Shown here: positions 1-4,418 of the stretch, one piece after another
How positions within the stretch are numbered: the first letter of the stretch is position 1
Layout of the letters: every line of letters starts with the position of its first letter
NCBI GenBank assembly: GCA_030621805.1
Contig: JAUXGY010000171.1
Location: 1 to 5,010 of the forward strand
Direction: 5' to 3'
DNA length: 5,010 nt
DNA from: Kiritimatiellales bacterium
Lineage (GTDB): Bacteria > Verrucomicrobiota > Kiritimatiellia > Kiritimatiellales > Pontiellaceae
Notes under the pieces: generated by a model
Seen by the model: the letters and a program-made list of their open reading frames with translations, nothing else
Told to the model about the DNA's origin: nothing
Database searches by the model: none
Made by a program: the position numbers and the translations under genes

Positions 1-8
1 TGATAGAG

Positions 9-37
9 TTGACGATAAGTAATACATGTATTATTAT
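9..37 (+). promoter_or_regulatory. Candidate sigma70-type promoter
   Basis: TTGACG at 9-14 (5 of 6 to the -35 consensus) is followed after exactly 17 bases by TATTAT at 32-37 (5 of 6 to the -10 consensus). Transcription would start near 44-45 and run rightward into the perfect hairpin at 47-70, then toward the 3' end of the flavoprotein gene, which lies on the other strand. No protein-coding gene on the + strand follows before 1625, so the product would be a short non-coding or antisense RNA, or the match is a by-product of AT-rich sequence. The match is read directly; activity is inferred. Confidence 0.35.
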
Positions 38-46
38 GTATTTTAC

Positions 47-70
47 TATCACACCCTATTGGGTGTGATA
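47..70. terminator. Perfect 10-bp inverted repeat, terminator-like or operator
   Basis: TATCACACCC (47-56) and GGGTGTGATA (61-70) are perfect inverted copies around a TATT loop. The repeat lies 114 bases downstream of the flavoprotein stop codon, so it could end that leftward transcript. It has no true T run on either side: the flanks are AT-rich, with ATTATTATTA on the right and TTTTAC on the left. It also sits just after the predicted start of the + strand promoter at 9-37, where it could instead act as an operator or as a 5' hairpin stabilising that RNA. Confidence 0.45.
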
Positions 71-183
71 ATTATTATTAAAGGCTGATTAACGAGGTGT
101 TCCTTCAAGAATCTACGGAATATCCGCGTGTAATAGAGGCGGTGTTCTTTCGTGTGCATCCATCAGACTAAGCAGATCGGGCA

Positions 184-1395
184 CTATGCGCTTTCTCCGG
201 CAACGAAGCCGGTCGTCCAGCAGAGCTGGAGTGAGTAACCGCCGGTGGGGCGGCTGAGATGCAATAGGTCGCCGACAATAAATAGGTTGGGATGCAGCCG
301 TGAGGCCATCGTGCGCGTATCGATCTCAGCCATATCGACCCCGCCGTCGCAGACCACCGCCCAGTCGTAGCCCATGGTTGCGGTGATAGTGAGCGGCAGA
401 TCCTTGAGCTGCTTCGCTAGGGCTTTGCGCTCTTCGAGTGTGACCCCATTTACCTTTTTATCTAGTAACTCCGGCGGGAGGAGCGCGATGAGTGCACGCC
501 CCATTCCGGTGGGGACGAGTGCTTTCACCACATTGCGCACCAGCTTGTTTTTATTTTCGCCGAATGTCTCCAGCACGCAGGTATCAACCTCATGCGGTTC
601 TAGGTTGGGAAAGAGATCAATACGTGCCGCCACCGGCCCGTGCTTGAGTAGTTTTTTTACCTCATGTGCGCTGTTGAGGATCAGCGGCCCCGAGATCCCA
701 AAATGCGTAAAGAGGATTCTTCCCTCTCGCAAAAGGCGGTCGCCGTTGGCGGCGGTGAAAGTGATCTTCATTGGGTCGAGCGTGGTGCCGGATAGATCTT
801 TCACCCATTGTTCTTTCACACGCAGGGGAACGATGTCCGGCGTGGCGTCGTGGACGGTGTGGCCGGTCTCGCGCAACCAGTCCGGCGCGGCACCCGCCGA
901 CCCGGTGGCGAGGATGATGCTCTCGGCCGTGATGGCTCCTCGGCCAGTTTCGATACCAACGATTTTTCCGGCTTCGAGCAACAGCTGTTTGGTCGTGGTT
1001 TCCATTCGGATTTCGACGCCGTGTTCCTGCATGTATTCCATGAGCACGCGGGTCACATCGGCGGCCTGATGGGTTTCGGGGAAGGCGCGCTTGCGTTCTT
1101 CGACGACAAGCGATAGGCCGCGTTCGGTAAAAAAATCGAACGTTTCCTGCACGGAAAAGCGTGAGAAAGGAGAAAAGAGAAACTTGGCTCCTTCTCCGAA
1201 AAACGAGAGAAAGACGCGGGTATCGAACTCGGCGTTGGTAATGTTGCACCGCCCGCCGCCCGTTCGGTTGAGTTTTTCGCCAAACGCCCGGTTTTTTTCC
1301 ACCAGTAATACGCGCCGCCCGTATTCCGCGGCATGCCCCGCCGCTATCAGACCCGCCGGACCGCCACCCACCACGATTACATCGAAACATTCCAT
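184..1395 (-). CDS. HI0933/YhiN-family FAD-dependent flavoprotein
   Basis: 403-residue soluble protein, full length for the HI0933-like (YhiN/BaiN) flavoproteins, which are predicted NAD(P)/FAD oxidoreductases whose physiological substrate is mostly unknown. The N-terminal Rossmann dinucleotide-binding motif GGGPAG is at residues 10-15, followed by the acidic strand end VEK at 32-34. The family signature TGGGRCNITN is at 45-54, FGISGP at 232-237, and the second FAD contact near the C-terminus is IVGDLL (373-378) with PTGGYSLQ (383-390). The usual family form of that last motif has an Asp after the leucine and GGYN; here they read H379 and GGYS, a mild divergence. The ATG at 1395 places the Rossmann strand right at the N-terminus as expected, but has no clear Shine-Dalgarno sequence. 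The gene lies 36 bases downstream of tRNA-Pro on the same strand with no strong terminator between, so it may share the tRNA promoter. The function is a family-level assignment. Confidence 0.93.
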   Translation of the reverse strand: MECFDVIVVGGGPAGLIAAGHAAEYGRRVLLVEKNRAFGEKLNRTGGGRCNITNAEFDTRVFLSFFGEGAKFLFSPFSRFSVQETFDFFTERGLSLVVEERKRAFPETHQAADVTRVLMEYMQEHGVEIRMETTTKQLLLEAGKIVGIETGRGAITAESIILATGSAGAAPDWLRETGHTVHDATPDIVPLRVKEQWVKDLSGTTLDPMKITFTAANGDRLLREGRILFTHFGISGPLILNSAHEVKKLLKHGPVAARIDLFPNLEPHEVDTCVLETFGENKNKLVRNVVKALVPTGMGRALIALLPPELLDKKVNGVTLEERKALAKQLKDLPLTITATMGYDWAVVCDGGVDMAEIDTRTMASRLHPNLFIVGDLLHLSRPTGGYSLQLCWTTGFVAGESA

Positions 1396-1431
1396 GCGCG
1401 GGAATCCATAGTTTTCTAGGGAAAAAGAAGA

Positions 1432-1508
1432 TGGTCGGGGCGGAGAGATTCGAACTCCCGACCTATTGCTCCCAAAGCAACCGCGCTACCAGACTGCGCT
1501 ACGCCCCG
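1432..1508 (-). tRNA. tRNA-Pro (anticodon UGG), CCA encoded
   Basis: All four arms fold on the minus strand. The acceptor stem CGGGGCG (1502-1508) pairs perfectly with CGCCCCG (1436-1442). The D stem is GCGC/GCGC around AGTCTGGTA. The anticodon stem GTTGC/GCAAT carries the loop TTTGGGA with anticodon TGG at 1472-1474. The T arm is GGGAG-TTCGAAT-CTCTC. The C1-G72 pair with discriminator A73 (1435) and G37 next to the anticodon are standard for bacterial tRNA-Pro. CCA is encoded at 1432-1434. The UGG anticodon with a modified U34 can read most or all proline codons. The tRNA is transcribed away from the kinase gene and toward the flavoprotein gene. Confidence 0.97.
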
Positions 1509-1531
1509 TTTTCCTTATCGGAAAGCGCGAA

Positions 1532-1560
1532 AATATCGGTGATTCGCCGGGTAAAGGCAA
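1532..1560 (-). promoter_or_regulatory. Candidate promoter for tRNA-Pro
   Basis: Reading leftward, TTGCCT (1555-1560) is followed after 17 bases by GATATT (1532-1537); each matches 4 of 6 consensus bases. Transcription would start near 1525, about 17 bases before the mature tRNA 5' end. The stretch between the -10 element and the start is TTCGCGC, a GC-rich discriminator of the kind found in stringently controlled stable-RNA promoters. Position and spacing are good; the regulation is an inference. Confidence 0.4.
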
Positions 1561-1587
1561 TTCCTTTTTTGAAGATTTCTGAAACAG

Positions 1588-1615
1588 TTGTAATTGCAGT
1601 TCACCGGGGTATGAT
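1588..1615 (+). promoter_or_regulatory. Candidate promoter for the nucleoside kinase gene
   Basis: TTGTAA (1588-1593, 4 of 6) is followed after 16 bases by TATGAT (1610-1615, 5 of 6). The predicted start near 1622 is only about three bases before the ATG at 1625, which would give a nearly leaderless mRNA. An alternative pair, TTGAAG (1569-1574) and TGTAAT (1590-1595) with a 15-base spacer, would give a leader of about 23 bases. The sequence does not decide between them. Confidence 0.3.
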
Positions 1616-1624
1616 GAGACGACT

Positions 1625-2557
1625 ATGAAAATGGATATTAAGACGGTTGGTGAGTTGAACGAGGTAATCCGTGGCGGTGTGGTGCGCGAGTATATTCGCC
1701 GGGAGGAGGAGGCCAAGAGGCTGGAGGTGGTAGATATTGCGGCGGAGATCGCGGAGAAAAACCATCGCCTGAAGTGGATTTGGTTGGCGGGGCCATCGTC
1801 GTCGGGAAAGACGACATTTACGCGGCGACTGGCGGAGGAGCTTCGCGCGCAGGGGGTTCGGACGCACCAGATTTCGTTGGACAACTATTTTGTAAACCGC
1901 GACCTGACCCCGAGGAATGCCAAGGGCGAATATGACTATGAGCATATCGAGGCGATTGATCTTCCGTTTCTAGAGCGCCATCTTGAAAAGCTGGAGCAGG
2001 GCCATACGATCGAGATGCCGCACTTTAAGTTTCTGCACGGGCGGCGTGAGTTTCGGGGGGAGATTGTGAGCCTTGAGTCGGACGAGCTGGCGCTGATCGA
2101 GGGGATTCATGGGTTGAACCCGCGCATTACGTCGTTTGTGGATACGGCGCATTCGCTTAAAATCTATATCTGCGCACGCACGACGCTGATGCTGGACCGC
2201 GAGATCCGGATTTCGAGCACGAACCATCGGATGATGCGCCGGATGATTCGTGACCATAATTTTCGGGGTAACCCCGTGGAGAAAACCTTTAGCCTCTGGC
2301 CTTCGGTGCGGGCGGGGGAAGATCGGTGGATCTTTCCGTTCCAGCCGCTGGCGGATCGGGAGTACAACTCGGCATTGGGCTACGAGATTTCGGTGTTAAA
2401 GCCGTTGGCGGAACCGTTGATTTGTTCATTGCCGGATTCGCATCCAGGCCACGAAAAAGCCAGAGAACTACTGGAGTTTCTGGGTAGTTTCGAGCCGATT
2501 GATCGGTCGCTTGTTCCGGCGGATTCTATCCTTCAGGAATTTATTGAGTCGCCGTAA
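1625..2557 (+). CDS. Uridine kinase-like P-loop nucleoside kinase
   Basis: 310-residue cytoplasmic kinase of the phosphoribulokinase/uridine kinase superfamily, predicted to transfer the ATP gamma-phosphate to a nucleoside such as uridine or cytidine in pyrimidine salvage. The substrate is inferred. Walker A is GPSSSGKT at residues 56-63, the substrate-side motif is ISLDNYF at 83-89, and the Walker B-like strand is LALIEGIHGLNP at 155-166. A conserved stretch RISSTNHRMMRRMIRD (195-210) precedes WPSVRAGE (225-232) and the IFPFQ and NSALGYE segments (236-254), all typical of the kinase half of the long TGS-ThrRS-like-kinase proteins of about 550 residues. Residues 7-46 resemble the linker of those fusions, but the TGS and HxxxH-type domains are absent. 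The frame is closed by TGA at 1580-1582 and 1625 is the first ATG; 1631 is a possible second start. The ribosome site is weak (GAG at 1616-1618). The gene is divergent from tRNA-Pro and convergent with lpxA. Confidence 0.88.
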   Translation: MKMDIKTVGELNEVIRGGVVREYIRREEEAKRLEVVDIAAEIAEKNHRLKWIWLAGPSSSGKTTFTRRLAEELRAQGVRTHQISLDNYFVNRDLTPRNAKGEYDYEHIEAIDLPFLERHLEKLEQGHTIEMPHFKFLHGRREFRGEIVSLESDELALIEGIHGLNPRITSFVDTAHSLKIYICARTTLMLDREIRISSTNHRMMRRMIRDHNFRGNPVEKTFSLWPSVRAGEDRWIFPFQPLADREYNSALGYEISVLKPLAEPLICSLPDSHPGHEKARELLEFLGSFEPIDRSLVPADSILQEFIESP

Positions 2558-2581
2558 CAGGATCGGCGATCCGTGATCCTG
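2558..2581. repeat. Hairpin directly after the kinase stop codon
   Basis: CAGGATC (2558-2564) and GATCCTG (2575-2581) form a perfect 7-bp inverted repeat starting at the base after the stop codon. A nested alternative is GGATC/GATCC around GGC (2560-2572). No T run follows in the rightward direction, so if it acts in transcript ending or RNA stability it is not a classical intrinsic terminator. Confidence 0.45.
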
Positions 2582-2586
2582 CGGCA

Positions 2587-2612
2587 ACCGCTTTCCCTTC
2601 GGGTGAAGCGGT
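2587..2612. terminator. Strong hairpin between convergent genes, candidate bidirectional terminator
   Basis: ACCGCTT (2587-2593) and AAGCGGT (2606-2612) form a perfect 7-bp stem. The interior adds CCC (2595-2597) and GGG (2601-2603) closing a TTC loop. It sits mid-spacer between the convergent kinase and lpxA genes, where a shared transcript end is expected. No U tract follows on either strand, so termination would be factor-assisted or the element has another role. The rest of the spacer holds a short direct repeat CACCGG at 2617-2622 and 2624-2629 and no gene. Confidence 0.4.
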
Positions 2613-2668
2613 ACTACACCGGGCACCGGCTAGTGAAACCGATGTAATGGGAATTTCGAGTCGCCGCG

Positions 2669-3442
2669 TTAGCGTACGATGCCTTTTTCAGAGGCGCGGC
2701 AGAAGGCGATCAGGTGTTTGATTTCGGGGGTTTGCTCGAGTTCGGTTTCGATCTTTTCGAGAGCCTCGGAAACGGGGCTTTTCTGGCGATAGAGGATGCG
2801 GTAGGCCTCCTTAATCACTTTGCGGTCGTCTTCGTCGACGCCTCGCCTTTCTAACCCGACTTTGTTGAAACCGCGGACTTCAAGCGGGTCGCCGTGACCA
2901 ATCATGTAGGGCGGAAGGTCCTTGGTTATTTTCGACATGGCGCCGACAAAGGCCATGCGGCCAATACGGAGAAATTGCACGACCCCCACGGCCCCTTCAA
3001 TGATGGCCATGTCTTCGATGGTTACATGCCCGGCGATCTGACAGGCATTAGCGATGATGACGTGGTCGCCCACATGACAGCAATGGGCAATGTGTGCATA
3101 GGCCATGAGGAGGCAGTTGCTTCCCACGATGGTGAAATCGCCGTCGTTGGTCGCGGCATTGATGGTGACATACTCACGAATGGTATTGTTGTCGCCAATC
3201 TTTACGCCGGGATTTCCTCCCTTAAATTTTAAGTCCTGCGTCTGGCCGCCGATGACAGCGAATGGGGATACGGTGCATCCATTGCCGAGGGTGGTTTGTC
3301 CGGCCACGACGACGTGGGATATGAGCTTGGTGCCACTTCCAATTTTTACCCTTTCACCTACGGTGCAATAGGGTCCGATGACGGCGTCGTCGGCAATCTG
3401 CGCGCCATCGGCGATGATGGCGGTTTCGTGGATCTGTGCCAT
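2669..3442 (-). CDS. lpxA: Acyl-ACP--UDP-N-acetylglucosamine O-acyltransferase
   Basis: 257 residues, the usual LpxA length. It catalyses the first step of lipid A synthesis in the cytoplasm: transfer of a 3-hydroxyacyl chain from ACP to the 3-OH of UDP-GlcNAc, acting as a trimer. Residues 1 to about 185 are left-handed beta-helix hexapeptide repeats (IADGAQIADDAVIGPYCTVG and onward), followed by the helical C-terminal domain with FNKVGLERRG (192-201). Aligned by eye to E. coli LpxA, the catalytic base His125 is H120 in AHIAH (116-120), His122 is H117, His144 is H139, Lys76 is K72 and Arg204 is R199. The position of His160 is V155 (GVVQF instead of VHQF), and the chain-length 'ruler' Gly173 is A168. 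The ATG at 3442 follows the fabZ stop after four bases. A GGAG lies 12 bases upstream inside fabZ, rather far, so translational coupling to fabZ is likely. LpxD is a related fold, but length, AHIAH and the C-terminal domain favour LpxA. Confidence 0.95.
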   Translation of the reverse strand: MAQIHETAIIADGAQIADDAVIGPYCTVGERVKIGSGTKLISHVVVAGQTTLGNGCTVSPFAVIGGQTQDLKFKGGNPGVKIGDNNTIREYVTINAATNDGDFTIVGSNCLLMAYAHIAHCCHVGDHVIIANACQIAGHVTIEDMAIIEGAVGVVQFLRIGRMAFVGAMSKITKDLPPYMIGHGDPLEVRGFNKVGLERRGVDEDDRKVIKEAYRILYRQKSPVSEALEKIETELEQTPEIKHLIAFCRASEKGIVR

Positions 3443-3446
3443 GGGC

Positions 3447-3881
3447 TTACGCTACTCCGTAGCCGAACATGAGCTCTGCCTGGCTGGCGAGCTCGTCGCC
3501 GACATAAGCCTTGCCTTCCACCACCGCCATGCGCGAGCGTAGGCGCGTGACTTTGATTTCCATGCGAAGGGTGTCGCCGGGAACCACCTTGCGGCGGAAT
3601 TTGGCCTTGTCGATCGACATGAAGTAGGCGATCTGACCCTCTTTGTCGTTCACCTTGTTGAGCAGGATGCCGGAGATCTGAGCCATGGCTTCGAGCTGCA
3701 TGACACCGGGCATGATGGGCTCTCCAGGAAAATGGCCTTGGAAGAAGGGTTCGTTAAAGGTCAGGTTTTTGTAGCCAACGATGGTTTGCTCTTCGATGTT
3801 CATATCCAGTATGCGATCCACCAGCATAAAGGGGTAGCGATGCGGCAACATGTCCAAGATTTGATTTACATCCATGATCAT
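3447..3881 (-). CDS. fabZ: 3-hydroxyacyl-ACP dehydratase FabZ
   Basis: 144-residue single hot-dog-fold enzyme, normal for FabZ. It dehydrates (R)-3-hydroxyacyl-ACP to trans-2-enoyl-ACP in type II fatty acid synthesis. The N-terminal [17 protein letters not shown] (8-24) is the family signature. The catalytic pair is H50 in [12 protein letters not shown] (49-60) and E64 in MQLEAMAQ (61-68). The C-terminal half carries [11 protein letters not shown] (93-103) and the AELMFG strand (135-140). The substrate is the same pool LpxA draws on, so placing fabZ just ahead of lpxA (four bases) ties fatty acid elongation to lipid A supply. This pairing is common in Gram-negatives; in many genomes lpxD or an LpxC-FabZ fusion is also adjacent, but neither is seen here. 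The start at 3881 is chosen over the ATG at 3875 because of its ribosome site. Confidence 0.96.
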   Translation of the reverse strand: MIMDVNQILDMLPHRYPFMLVDRILDMNIEEQTIVGYKNLTFNEPFFQGHFPGEPIMPGVMQLEAMAQISGILLNKVNDKEGQIAYFMSIDKAKFRRKVVPGDTLRMEIKVTRLRSRMAVVEGKAYVGDELASQAELMFGYGVA

Positions 3882-3885
3882 GGGT

Positions 3886-3892
3886 CTCTCCT
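3886..3892 (-). promoter_or_regulatory. Ribosome binding site of fabZ
   Basis: AGGAGAG on the minus strand, with its AGGAG core (3888-3892) six bases before the ATG at 3881. This is the best Shine-Dalgarno in the window. It fits the first of two in-frame ATGs (3881 and 3875), since the second would be 12 bases from the core. Confidence 0.75.
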
Positions 3893-3934
3893 GTTAGGTT
3901 AAAAAGTGAAGGAAAACTAGGGGTTCCGTCAGGG

Positions 3935-4282
3935 TTATTCAATGTTTTTTTGTGGGGTCAAAAGTGTATCCAATGCGGGACAGCCATCGGGAACGCTCCA
4001 TGCGAACGGGAAACTGCGGCACTGTTCCGGTCGAGTTTCATAGATGGAACACCGGTCGCTTTTAAGAAAGGAACAGCTACCGTCTTCCTTATCCAGCAGT
4101 GCCAGCTGAATACGATTGGGAGCCAGACGGGTTTGGTGATCGATGAATTCTTGTTCTGACAACTCCAGATGACTGGCAATTTTTGCGATGTCGCTGTTGG
4201 TCAGCAACACCGATCCCGACCAGCGACAACATTCGCCGCAGCCCGTGCATTTAAAGGCTTTTAGGATTTCGGGGTCAGTCAT
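3935..4282 (-). CDS. YkgJ-family cysteine cluster protein
   Basis: 115-residue small protein with the cysteine pattern of the YkgJ (CxxCxxCC) family, annotated as putative zinc- or iron-chelating proteins of unknown function. C12, C15, C18 and C19 lie in KCTGCGECCRWSG, followed by C70 and C78 in the CSFL-x4-CSIYETRP segment and C88 in QCRSFPF (87-93). C101 is an extra C-terminal cysteine. No signal peptide or membrane segment is seen, so it is probably cytoplasmic. The reading frame stays open upstream to 4972, but that extension lies antisense to the ankyrin gene and is low-complexity Ser/Pro-rich, so the start is placed at the ATG at 4282, ten codons before the first motif cysteine. The ribosome site is weak (GGA about nine bases upstream). 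A 53-base gap without a clear terminator separates it from fabZ, so it is probably the first gene of a fabZ-lpxA operon. The biochemical role is unknown. Confidence 0.86.
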   Translation of the reverse strand: MTDPEILKAFKCTGCGECCRWSGSVLLTNSDIAKIASHLELSEQEFIDHQTRLAPNRIQLALLDKEDGSCSFLKSDRCSIYETRPEQCRSFPFAWSVPDGCPALDTLLTPQKNIE

Positions 4283-4297
4283 TGAGCAGATCCATGG

Positions 4298-4311
4298 CGA
4301 AGGGGACTTCG
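4298..4311. repeat. Small hairpin in the ykgJ-like leader
   Basis: CGAAG (4298-4302) and CTTCG (4307-4311) form a 5-bp stem with a four-base loop, 15 bases upstream of the ykgJ-like start on its transcript. It could affect translation of that gene. It is short and may be coincidental. Confidence 0.3.
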
Positions 4312-4366
4312 ATGAGGGGGAAAGTAGCACGCATCCGCGCGAGGGCAAGGTTTTGAATTGAAGAAG

Positions 4367-4397
4367 TATAGGCAATCCTATATCTGAGTATAGATTG
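4367..4397. promoter_or_regulatory. Overlapping inverted repeats in a divergent promoter region
   Basis: TATAGG (4367-4372) pairs perfectly with CCTATA (4377-4382) across a CAAT loop. The larger arm CAATCCTATA (4373-4382) also pairs, with one extra C, with TATAGATTG (4389-4397). The middle arm is shared, so as RNA the two hairpins exclude each other. As DNA, the TATAG half-sites at 4367 and 4389 are 22 bases apart, about two helical turns, with an inverted one between. Lying between divergent genes, this could be an operator for both or a leader switch for the ankyrin gene. Confidence 0.4.
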
Positions 4398-4401
4398 TCA
4401 A
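4375..4401 (-). promoter_or_regulatory. Weak candidate promoter for the ykgJ-fabZ-lpxA unit
   Basis: A perfect -35 hexamer TTGACA occurs on the minus strand (4396-4401). At a usable 15-base spacing the -10 is only TAGGAT (4375-4380, 4 of 6). A better -10, TATACT (4365-4370, 5 of 6), is 25 bases away, too far for ordinary sigma70. The elements overlap the inverted repeats at 4367-4397, so a regulator bound there could control this promoter. Confidence 0.25.
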
Positions 4402-4406
4402 GAGAA

Positions 4407-4414
4407 GGGGGGGG
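4407..4414 (+). promoter_or_regulatory. G8 tract forming the ribosome site of the ankyrin gene
   Basis: Eight consecutive G follow GAGAA and end four bases before the ATG at 4419. The purine-rich stretch acts as an imperfect Shine-Dalgarno (AAGGGGG-like). A homopolymer here can change length by slippage, which would shift the SD-to-start spacing. In the same frame a TTG at 4395 could be an alternative start, reading through the G tract. Confidence 0.45.
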
Positions 4415-4418
4415 ACAC

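Larger units (their letters stand above)
2536..2666. repeat. Imperfect direct-repeat pair bracketing the intergenic hairpins
   Basis: GGAATTT-ATT-GAGTCGCCG (2536-2554) at the very end of the kinase gene recurs as GGAATTT-C-GAGTCGCCG (2650-2666) immediately before the lpxA stop codon. Sixteen positions are identical, with a three-base versus one-base difference in the middle. The copies are 114 bases apart at their left ends and enclose the two hairpins of the spacer. They may mark a local duplication or the ends of a small inserted element, or be chance. No target-site or terminal-inverted-repeat structure is visible. Confidence 0.5.

Noticed and set aside
49..159. 36-residue minus-strand frame (MHTKEHRLYY...) downstream of the flavoprotein
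   Set aside because: It has no ribosome site, its last codons run through the hairpin at 47-70, and the Ile run comes from the ATT repeats. I do not recognise it as a protein family.
374..1411. Several + strand and alternate-frame reading frames across the flavoprotein gene
   Set aside because: They overlap a complete, motif-bearing gene on the other strand and show no domains or ribosome sites of their own.
1432..1508. tRNA-Pro as an integration site for a mobile element
   Set aside because: No partial tRNA copy, integrase or phage gene is seen on either side within the window.
1431..1628. 65-residue + strand frame beginning [11 protein letters not shown]
   Set aside because: It is the antisense translation of tRNA-Pro; [13 protein letters not shown] peptides are a known artefact of reading through tRNA genes.
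2558..2668. Classical rho-independent terminator between the kinase and lpxA
   Set aside because: The stems are good but no T run follows them on either strand, so only a terminator-like hairpin is claimed.
2894..3371. + strand frames across lpxA
   Set aside because: Shadows of the hexapeptide-repeat gene; periodic repeats keep antisense frames open.
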